From contig CM063257.1 of the NCBI GenBank assembly GCA_032158295.1, forward strand, positions 17,328,332-17,392,331: DNA of 64,000 nucleotides, given 5' to 3'. Under the pieces are notes generated by a model. The model saw only the letters and a program-made list of their open reading frames with translations, was not told the origin of the DNA and did no database searches. This stretch comes from Pycnopodia helianthoides (Eukaryota; Echinodermata; Asteroidea; Forcipulatida; Asteriidae). Every line of letters starts with the position of its first letter. Position 1 is the stretch's first letter. A program made the translations under genes and the position numbers. This document shows positions 11,001 to 23,000 of this stretch, piece by piece.

Positions 11001-14000
11001 ATATAGTAAACAGACGGCAGACTATTACTCACATGGAGCAAGACATGGAACGCTACCTCCACCATCGCCAACGCCTTAGTAAGAAACGAGAGAAGACGTT
11101 CCGTCGTCGTGATGAGGCAATCCGAGCAGGGAAAGACGCCACTGCTGTATCGGAGTTCAACGATCAGATTGACGGGTTGAACGCAAATATTGAGTACGTT
11201 CAAGAGCAGATTACGGAGTGCCAGGCTAACATTATGGAAGTCATGGAAGGAAAGGTAAATGCACAGCACTGGGCCCAATTTTATAGAGCTGCTTAAAGGC
11301 AGTAGATACTTTTGGTAATTACTGAAGAAATACATTACCATCAAAACTTACTTGGTATAAAGAGTACCTGAGAGCTACTGTTAGTATAAAACATTGTGAG
11401 AAATGACTCCCTATGAAGTAATGTAGTTTTTGAGAAAGAAGTCATTTCTGTCGAAAATATTTGAATCTGAAAAGGGCTTCAGGCATCTGAAAGCACACAA
11501 TTTTATGCAACAAGGGTGTTTTTTCTTTCATTATTTTCTTGAAACTTTGATGACCAATTGAGCCCAAATTTTCACAGGTCTGTTATTGTATGCATACATG
11601 TATGCGTACATATATGTTGGGATACACCAAGTGAGGATACTAGTCTTTGACAATTACCAAAAGTATATCCTGCCTTTAAGCACAAAAAGCAAAAAAGTTA
11701 TACTTACCAGACTAAGGTTACAAACTAAACTACCCGTGCCATGTGTACAATTTATGACTAGTATCCTGCTCATTTCCGCTTAGCAGAAAATTGTTAAGCA
11801 ATATTTTCTGTTTGAGCAGCTCTATGAAATTGGGCTCTGTTACTGTCTATTTGTTTGACCCTTTTCACCAGGGCCTGATTTCATAGAGCTACAAAATTTT
11901 GCTTGCCAGATTAAGGTCACCGGCCGAAATAACATGTCGCATGTACCGAGTTTGACGGGTGACAGCAGTTCGTGGTTGATAGCGCCCTCTATTGGTGTAT
12001 CTACCGGCGAGGGAAATTAACAGCAGGAGTATAGCTTTCAAGATAATAATCAACAGAAGCGTATTGAACCAAGACTGGTGTTTTTACTGACACTTTGGCC
12101 AGCAGTCCAGTGTTGAGGGAGAACGCTGATTGTCTTATCAAAAAAGCTTTTAAGAAAACCCACTTACTTTTTGAATTGATGGCAGATAGAAAACCAATAA
12201 TAGTCTTTGCCTTTGTTTTTTGTTCATTGTTATTATTTCATAATTGGTATTTACGGACTGGTGTCCATTTTAATTAATCAATTTTATTGTCTTTTTCTCA
12301 CAACAGGAGGGAACATGGGTATGTGGATTATGTGTTACCTTTATGTAGAAACCTTGTGCAGTAACTTTACAAAATTACAGTATAGATAGGTTGCAGTATG
12401 ACGTAAATCGGCCATCGTTACGGGCAGTTTAGAACAAACAGTCGTGCGTTTCGTGTGAGAACGGCGTGCAACACGCGCGTATTTCACGAAACTCATTGCA
12501 GGATTGGTCAGTGAACAACGCGGCTGCGTTAATAAGTTGAGCGTTTGACGCACCTGCAAGCCAAAATGCAATTTGCCCGTAAAGATGGCGTCTACTGGGA
12601 ACTATCTATATCATCCCTGATGAAGTTGAATGCTATTTTTAAAAACTTGAATATTTTTCTCTCATTTAAAATCTTCCTATTGATCGACCATTTGATATTA
12701 ATCAATAATTATTTATAGTACCAGTGCAATTATTCTGCTGTGAATGTTTTTCAGCATTAAACAGTTACATGTTCTTTGTTAATGTCACAGAGCTAATGTG
12801 ACTAAGTTTTCAATTGAAACATGTTGATTTAGCACACAGAAAAAAACTGAACGCACTGTTATGCAACATACAAAGTTGATAAAAGGCTATAAAAGCCGTT
12901 TGTTATGAAATCAGTTGGAAAGATGTTTTAAAAGTAGAATATATTGATTACGGCAACATTCCCTCAAAATTGTGTGGTTTTTCCTTTTACTTTGTGAACT
13001 AACAAGGTCCGCCATGTTCAGGGCTAGAATTTGGGGGAAAAACCCACAAGACCGCAGGGCTTGTAGCTCAAAATATTTACTGGACCGGAATTTTGAGTAC
13101 AAGACCAGAATTAAAGTGAGAAGAAAAAATGCCAACACAGGTTAATAATTGAACTGTTTGAATTTGAAAAAGTGCTAAGAGAAGATTTATCTCATTTGTG
13201 TATTAGGAGAACATAGTCTTCGATAATCAACAGAATTGTGTTTATCAGACTGAAAGTCAACATTAGAACACAAACACAAGACCGCTGGACTTGTAGGGAC
13301 ATGAGTTTACTGGCCCGATGCTAAAATCACTGGCCTCGGGCCAGCGGTCCAGTGTCAAATTTGAGCCCTGATGTTTTGAATGTGTTTGTTTTACACAAAC
13401 ATACATGTAGAAGATCCTGCATGGCTTCAAAATGCAGGGCAAAATAGCACTCTAGTCAATACAGCCCTGTGTGTTACATGGCGGTCGGGTTGGCGCAGTG
13501 ATCTCTTTCCTCGCCTTCCAACTCTAGGACCCGGGTTCGAATCCCGCCAGGAACACTATGTGCGTTTTCAACCCCTGCCTGATTGTGTAGGTTTTCCCTG
13601 GAATAATTCTCTAGGGTCTCCTCCCACATCTAAAACTGAAACTTCCTTCGTTGTCTTCTCTTCATGGGGATACTCGGCTAGTATAAAGTGATGAAGTTCG
13701 CTTTTCTGAGAATCCTTGGCTTCGTAGCCAGAATTAATTAATAAAATACAATGAAATAAAAACATATACTCACATTTACTGCACAAGGTTTATACAAGTG
13801 GTGTATGGTACATTTTGTAGAATGGTTTGATGGTGTGTACAAGTAGTGCTAGCATGCCCATGTGTGTTTACCCAAAGTGAATTTAGTTGACTTCATGTAT
13901 ATCAAATTATAATTTTCAATCCGTGCCCGCCATATATATTTATGATTTGATTTGATCATGTTTGTGTATCCCTGTCTAAAAAAGGTTGTAAGTACATTAC

Positions 14001-17000
14001 CAGAGTTTCATCGAAAAATCTGTAAAGATCAAAGTTTTTCCATGATTTGGTCCTAATTTCATGATCTGCCTTTTACATTTACAAAAATCTTTCAGTTTTC
14101 AGGGTTAAAGCTGAACTAATAATTACCTCCCACTTTTCAAAAGTTTGACTCGGCCCATATAAGGGGCAAAACCGTTTGTAAACGTTAACTTCATAAAGAT
14201 TCCTGTTCCTATTTGTATTGCATTCAAAAATATGCAGACTTAGAAAACAATAACAAAGTAAAATGCTCATTTTTAGTGGTTCTTCTCCCACTTTTAGAAA
14301 ACATCACACCGCCCCTAAAATGGGCAGATCTGAATGTGTGGCCTGTATGATAATTGTGGAAAGTTTTTGCTTTTACCTCAAAAGACTAAATTTTCCCTCT
14401 TGTATGACAGCCATGTCTAAAAGTATTTTGTGTTTCCTGTGCATGCCATGTACAATTTACCTATGATGAAAAATACATTTTATACAAAAGACACTGTCTT
14501 AGGCCAAATAAAAAATGTTAAGATCGTATTTTTAGACTTAAACACAGCGACAAAACACACAGCAAAAAGCTGGCAACCATCTTGAAAAATAGCTCGGCCG
14601 GTTGTCTTGAAAATGTGTCAAAAGGCAATTTAAAAATTGAAGAAAAAAAAGGCCCTCCTCCTTCCTTTTTTCAAAAAGGCAGGATGCTAAACATGTTTTT
14701 TTTTTTTTTGTTGTCTTACTTCAAATTGGATTTTATGTGTACAAATGTACGTGTGACGACCATTCATTTTGTTTTTCATTGTAGGAGGCTCTTTTTTCGC
14801 CCTTATAGTAAAATAGAACCATGAAATTTGTTTCACTTATTGTGAGTGCCAGAAACTTACGCACGTTTTATACCTAGTAGGTTTCCCCGACCAAATCATC
14901 CTGAGTGACAGTAACTTGTATATCCCCATCATCTACAACGTTTGAACTTCATTCATGTAATTTTGAGAAATCTTTACGAAATGCTGGTAATCTTTTCAAG
15001 TGGCATGGTCTCTTTTTATTTAGAAAAATGGAAAACAGTAGAACCCTCATTTGAGTGATTTTTACTGGAATCCTTCCTCACTCTAACAAAATCTAACACC
15101 ATATGAAACTCAACAGTCAGTACAAAAACTATTGGCTTTGATTTAGATGGTATAATCTGATCCTATGTAAATCATGTGAAGTCTTGGCCGAACTAGACTC
15201 AAGCTCTGACGTTTCTGATCAGCTGAGTGTGGGTTCGAGTCCTGGTCTTGACTCTCATATTCTTTAAAGCAAGACACACCCATGATTGCTTTAGTCCTTC
15301 CTCACTTTAACAAAATCTAACATCATACATGTATGTAAATCAACAGTCAGTACAAAAACTGTTGGACTTTGATTTAGATGGTACATGCATATCTGATCCT
15401 ATGTACATGTAAATCAAGTGAAGTCTTGGCTGAGCAGTTAAGTGAACTAGACTCAAGCTCTGGTGTTTCTGATCAACTGAGTGTGGGTTCGAGTCCCGGT
15501 CTTGACTCTTGTGTCCTTAAGCAAGACAAATCCGTGATTGCGTTAGTCATTTGGATTGAACGTAAGGCCGTAGGTCCTGTGTGTTGCATAATGCTCTTAA
15601 AATAACCCAGTGATACTTATCGCTAAGAAAAGGGGTTTGCCGCGGTGTTTTTAGCAGTGGCTGCTGAATGCGCCACAGCACCTTGTAATAAGTTCCTAAA
15701 TAAATGGGCCCAAATTCAAAAACTGTCTTGGGCTAAAGCACTCACCTCTCACGACTGTTGGCCTGGTTAGATTCCCAGCTAAGGCTATACATGTATGTGA
15801 GTAGAATTGTCGTGGCTGTGCGTGTTGGTTGTTTCATGCCACCAGGGTTTTTCTCTGAGCCTTCTGGTTTTACTCCTTCAAAACAAACACTTTTGATCTC
15901 TGGCTGTGCTCCATGCACATAGATGTGACTGGCTACCAAATGTGCCATTGCATACCTGCGACTCAAACATGTTGTAGCCGCGTCCTTCGCAATTCAGCTG
16001 CCAGTAAGAATGATTAGCCCCCCAAATTATTAGTTATTACATTATAAAAAAGTAATAATAATAGAAATTCCTCAATCTGACAATCTGCCACAGTTCAAGA
16101 AGGAATGTACGTAAACAGATATTTTCTCTCACCTTAAATGTTGTCTCACATTCCTTGTTGCCTTCACCCTGAGTACTGGGTGAGGGCAACAAGAAGTATA
16201 AGGACTAAAGCAACAATGGATGTGTCTTGCTTAAGGACACAAGTGTAAGGACAATTAGCCTCCCAAGTCATAGACCATGTGAACGTTGTTTACAATAAGT
16301 GTGACCTTGTACATTCTTTGACACGTTTGAGTATTCTGGCAGGCAAGATACTACACTGGTCCTATGGGAAAGTTGACATTTTGTGTCATAACTTCCACAT
16401 AAAACCAAGAGTTATGAAAGTAAAAGCTGGACAAGTTTTTAGATGTGCCCCCTTTCATCATATCAAAAGTTGATAAGAATTAGACAGTGCAATCTCCATA
16501 AATTATAAGATTTTATGCTTTCTTCCATTGAGCTGTGTACAAGTCGTGCCTGCAGGAAGTCCAGGCTCTGTGGCTCTTTTGTAAACGTGATGTCACAGGT
16601 CACATCGTCTATTAGTAATAACATTATTAACGAATAATGATATTACAAATTCCACCATCTGACAATCTGCCACAGTTCAAGAGGAATGTGAACAGATATT
16701 TTCTCTCACCTTAAATTTTGTTTTATATTCCTTGTTGCCCTCGCCCTGAGTGGCCTTGTGTTGGGCATTTTTTCATTTACAAAAAATCAGTCAAAATATG
16801 AAAATAAATCAGAGACCATTTGAAGCTTGAATGTGTACTTCGTGCCACATGTGCAGCATTGACTTGGTAAAGAATTTCAAAATTAATATTACTTTTTTCT
16901 TTCTTTTTCCCCCCTCTTTATTTCAGTGTTTTATTAGTAATGTATTTTTGTTTTGTAGTAAAAGCACATATTTTGTTTTGACAAACACCAAACATGAAAC

Positions 17001-20000
17001 GGTTGTTCAAAGTTGTTTTCTGTACAAAGTGTAACATAGAAATTACGTGTGTATTTAAGTGTTGTATCTGTAGTCTCATAGACAAGACGTTTTTTGTTTC
17101 GTTGATAATTTCACAGGATGAGGTAGATGCTGGAGATGTTGCTGTTGTCATTGATAACTGCTCGTTGCAGGAGGCTAAGTACATGCTGGAACACTTCCTA
17201 CAGCTGACTATCAATAAGGTTTGACATAAATACAAACTCCATGGGGTATAAGGAGGAGAGGGAGGGACCATCAAGGGGGTGAGGGGTCCTTTTCTTGTAG
17301 CAGAGCTTGCCTTCCGTTAATCTTCTTGCTGTCTGACCATTCAATACCATTCACTGTGGTTTTGAATGATAGATAAACTATGCTAGCCTGCAATATGATA
17401 CCATGAGGGAATGCATGTACACAGTACACAGTTAGTTCTGTGCACAGTTGTACCATCGTACACAACCTTGGCAGTCGAATGGTTTCAAATGGTTGGTCAA
17501 CTCACTGGAAAATGTTGCCAAGAGTCACTGAGAGTAGGAGAGTTAATGCTGATCTTTCAGCAGTCTGCACCCTGTTGTCTTATTTTACAGTATTGTCAAG
17601 AAAGTCGCAAAGTAGCAAAGTGTAGCTACTAGTACTAACGAGCAATCAAGGAAAACTGCATCTAAAGATGAACATTTTTAGCAGCCAACCACAACCCACT
17701 CCCCGATCACCGGCCAAACCCCCTGCTGCAGAGGTACTGCCATAAAAACAAATTTATGTGAGAAGTCCCCTGAATTTTGAAAGTCTACTTCGTGACAGTA
17801 GAATAAATAGCACACCTAAAACTGAAACTTTCTTCATTGTCTTCTCTCCACGGGGTTCATGGCTAGTATAGTGATTAAGTTCGCTTTCTGAGAGTCCTTG
17901 GCTTCACAACCAGAATAAATGAAATGAAATGGCTTTGTTATTTTATTTCCATGGTAACCCAGGGTCAGCACGCCTCCCAGAAAGAGTCCCAAGTGAAGGA
18001 GTTAGAAGCCAAACTGCACCAGGAGGAGCAGAATAGCTTCCTGCAGCAGCAGCTTCTTCAACACGTCTTATCAGGTCAGGAGGAACTGGACGTGGAGTTT
18101 GACGGTCTCTATGTCCAACCAGAACCGGAGAGTAGTAGCAGTGCGGAAAGCTCAAGGGCGCCCTCGCCTGTTGAAACAAGGTTAGTCATGATTCAGTCGT
18201 CTGGGTCCAATGTTATGGCTCTGCTTATTGCAAAAAAATTAGATAGTGGCCTGACGATTCGACCCTAGCAGAGTCTTTCTCGAAGGCTAAATGACAAGAC
18301 AACACACATACATGCATACAAGGGTGACAAGAGCAGTCAAGTGGTAATACATGAATAGAGAGAGTGGAGAGAAAAGCAAGAAGCATTCAGAGAGAGCAGG
18401 GGGTAGGCAGGGATTATGGAGACAAAGGCAAGGGGGGGGGTTGTTGGAGGGAAGGGGATGGCTTGACCACAAGAAGTTGGAAACACAAAACCTTTCTGTG
18501 TTGAATAACCTCATTTTTTTGCGAAACGTTGAGACCAAAGAAGAACTATCCGCGGCAGTGCAGTCAATTATGAGAAGTCCCCTCGATCCACTAAACGAAA
18601 GTAGTAGTCACAGCTTTGGGGTGTCCTTTTTTTGAGAGGCGGTCTGTTGACCAGCTGGTGTGTATAATCACACTGGAGGGACTGATGGTTCTGTAAATCA
18701 TGCTTTAAAGGCCCTGTACACTATTGGTAAGATCGAAAAACACAATGTTCACAGATTCACACATAACTTACATGATTTAAAGTAAGTAATGGTAGAAAGT
18801 GTTCCTTAAAATATTTCTGCCTAAAATGCTATCGTTTCTGAGAAACGAGTAAAACAATAGTAATTATCGCGCGCGATAATTTGAAAAAACAGAAAACACA
18901 TAAGATCTCTTTTCACTATTTTCTCGTGACCTCGATGACCAATTGAGCTTAAACTTTCACAGGTTTGTTTGTTCATGCATATGTTTAATCACACAAAATG
19001 TGGACACTGATTTTGAGCTGTTACCGAAAGTGTACAATACCTTTAAAGGAACATTACATAATTGGTTTTTGCTAACAAAACAGTTGCTGGCAGTGTAAGC
19101 ACTTTATGTAATCCACCATATACATAAACTGACAAACCTGTAGAAGTTTGAGATCGATCGGCCATCTGGGTCACGAGAAAATAGTGAAAAACCAATTACA
19201 CATTTGCATGAAATCATATAGATTCAACAAATGAATAAAACGCTCACTGAGCGATAAACTCCAATCGGAAAATTAGTTTATTAATTTCTCATCAAATATG
19301 GCATTTCAGACATAAATATTTCAAGGGATGTTTTCTACTATCATCATCATTAGACCGTGTAAGTTTTATGTAAATCTGTGATCAAAAAGTATATTTTACA
19401 AGTTTTTTTCTTACCAATTCTGTAATGTTCCTTTAAATTTTCCTTTTTCCAAGGTTTATTATGTAACCTTTGTCCCTTTGTATGTGACTTTCAAGAGTGG
19501 ACAGGCTGCCACCATTGTTTATCATTGCTCAATTGGAGGTGAGGCCGAGTGGTCCAATTATTGCCCTTGGCTCACGGCCAAGGTTTTTGTGATTCATGTT
19601 GAACGCAGACCGATGTCAACTTGACGTTTTTTCCTTTGTCAAGTCAGGAATTCATTGTGAAAATGATTACTCCAGAAGCTCCAACAAAAATTACTACCGC
19701 ACAGAAAAGAATTTTTGAATACCGCATTATTTATTGCGCTTCACTGTCACAGCTAGCACAACATTTTAGCACTAATCCTGCACGGCTAGAATTTGTTGGA
19801 AAAACCCTCAAGACCACAGGGCTTGTTGCTCAAAATATTTACTGGAGAACAATTTTGAGTACAAGACCAGAATTGAAGTGAGAAGAAAAAATGCCTGCAC
19901 AGGTTAATAATTGAACTGTTTGAATTTGAAAAAGCACTAAGAGAAGATTTATCTCATTTGTATATAATGGGTAAGTAGTCTTCGGTAATCAACAGAATTG

Positions 20001-23000
20001 TGTTTATCAGACTGAAAGTCAACATTTAAACTCAAGTACAAGACCGCTGGACTTGTCCTGACATGAGTTTACTAGCCCGATGTTAAAATCACTGGCCTCA
20101 GGCCAAAGGTCCAGTGTAAAATTCGAGCCCTCCTATACCGTAATCTCTGGCTTACAAACCGCGGCTTATACGTTAATTTTGACCCTAAAAAATAATGTTG
20201 CGGCTTGTACATCGGGCGGCTTCTACGCCAACATATTAATATGAAGAACAGAAACCAGCGCACATTTTTTAATGAAAGATCGTTTGTAAAATATTTTTTG
20301 AAAAAAAAAAATTGTTTTAAACGAAAACAAATAAAAAAACTAACAATAGCAACTAAAACCTGCAAAACAAGTACATACAAGCACACAGTAAGCAGAGCCA
20401 TGATATGGGCAACTGTATGTAGTTAATAATCTTTCTGAGGTTACATGTATATTTTTCATCTCTATACTCCAACGAGTTTGTCTTTCCTGATTATAGAAAT
20501 TCTATACTTTTTCCCCACTTCCACCAATAGAAAAATGAAGTGATATCGGGGAAATAAAAAAAATAAAAATTTACACTGTTCTATAAAGTTATATCAAAAG
20601 AAGAAACTGTAAATATATAGTAAACTTGCGGGTACAACCATGTTTAAATCTCTTTTGTTTGAGTGTTGGCTCTGAGAAGAGCCGGTGTGGTCTTGACGCT
20701 TCGAACAGTTTACTCTGCTCGTCTTCAGGAGAAAGAGCAGAGTATACTGTTTGAAACGTCGAGACCAAACCGGCTCTTTTCAGAGCCAACACTCCCACAA
20801 AAGAGATTTAAACACGGTTGTACCTGCAAGTTTACTATTTATTTATAGTTTCTTCTTATTTTTCCACACCATGGAAAACTTCAAACAATACTTAAAATTA
20901 GATCAATTTAAATGTTGTGCATTATACCAAGATTGTTGTTTGAATGTTTGTGTATTTTTTTACAATACAATTCCTATTGCATATTTAATGTGTGCATGAC
21001 AATGATACATGTACATGTGTTTTATGTTATTAGTTTATGTGTGGTTTTTAGGTGTTGCATTTTTCTGTGGTCATATTGAAGCAACAACTTCAATTTTTAA
21101 AAAAATTCTGCCATTTAAAAATTTTTGACAGTTATTTGAAGAAAAACTGCTCATAAATGCTGTGTAATTGTGTTATGGATAATTTATTCAAAGACAGTCT
21201 GTCACTGTTCTTTTGTTCTTTCTTACTTTACAGAAATGTTGATACACAAATTTGAGACACATGTAATACGTTTCATAAAATTTATACCTTAAAGAGTTAA
21301 AGGTTATAATATGACCTCAGCCGACTGGCTTCTTATTGCTGACTTTTTAATTCATTTTTCCTTTTCTTTCCTTGCTTTTTCTGCTTCTTCCCTGGTCCAT
21401 ATTGATTTGAAATCCTTTCTTTGTCTTTTCCTGTTTTTTTTCTCTTATTATTTATCATCAATCGTTATCATCAATTTACATCATTTTTTCCTTCTTTTTG
21501 TCTTTTCTTGCTAATTTCCTATCCCATTTTGTGTTCTTGTCATGTTTGGTTATCTGTTCATTTATTTTTGTTATTTTCATTTTGTTATGAATATTTCTTC
21601 TATGATTGTTTTTGATGTTGTTTGTTTGTTTGTTTGTTTGTTTATTTGTTTGTTTGTTTGTTTGTTTGTTTGTTTGTTTGTTTGTTTGTTTGTTTGTTTG
21701 TTTGTTGGGGTGTTTGTTTGTTTGTTTGTTTGTTTGTTTCTGTTATTTTGTGTCTCTTTTCCAATGGTTTGTTTTCCTGAAAACTAATTTCTTTTTGATC
21801 AATTGTCCTCTATCTATTTATTTTCTGCATCTCTTTAAACAAACTCACATGTTTTAAAAAAACTGGTCTAATCTCTGCCTACATGTATGTGGTATGTTTC
21901 CTCTGATTTCATTTATTTCAAGCCATTCTTTCTTTGAATCCAATAATCCAATAAATATGTTGGTTTATTTCTGTACTGATGATGATAATGATGATTGTGT
22001 TTTTAAATGGAAACAATGCATTTGATTTTACTGCCACAACTGTTTTATTTGGGGGTCAACTTCCTCCATTGTTCCCTAATTTGTATGAAAAATATTATGA
22101 AAAATTAAACAAATCATTTTTTGCATTAATAATGGCAAAAACGTATGATCTTGAATAACAATAACAAACAAATACTTTGTAAATTCAATACAAAATAATA
22201 AATAAATATACTAATAAATATATAATAAATGTTGTGTTATCACTTATTGATGCACACACTGTATTGACAACAATGGATGATCTTCACTGACAATAAAATA
22301 CAAATAATTAACAATTCAACTTACAATGATAAATAAATGTAAACAAATATGTATGTTCATTGTTGACTTTTCATAATTTTGGTTATAAAATAAACATTTT
22401 TTTATAATTATGGTATACTAAACACAAAACACAACAAAACTTAATGACCATGCTTAAAAATGTGTGTTCATACTGCCCACACTGGATGATCTTAAATTAA
22501 CAAAAATAAACAAATTAATTCCAATTAACAATGCAATTTTGTGAATAAATAACATTTTATACATATTTTATAAAACGTGCTTATCCTCATCTGCACATTT
22601 CCCTGTCGATAATATCAAAAACAATACATTCAAACACAATTTATTTTACTAATTGGAACACAATTTATTTTTCTAATTGGATGATTATTATTTACTTGTA
22701 AATTTTTTTTGTCAATTTGTTTTTTTTTCACAAAATTTTGATATACTATTTTACAACATACAACTACAATTTTTGACCTGGCTTAAACCTTTCTGTTACA
22801 ATCTTAAAACTGTGGGTTTAATTTACTGGAATGGATTAATAATCTGGATAAATAATCTGGATTATCCCTTTTTAATCCGATTTTGCTATTTCAATCTGAT
22901 CAGTTGGTTCTCAGTGATCATCATTGCCTTTCTGGTTCTTTTAATCCTTACCTTTCAGGCTCTGAAAATGCTCGTCGTAACTAAAAAGTAAATCAAATTA

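Noticed and set aside
21542..21857. FVCLFVCL open frames
   Set aside because: Translation of the TTTG microsatellite.
22677..22991. 104-residue hydrophobic open frame
   Set aside because: Composition follows the AT-rich base content; no splice context, repeats or known motif.
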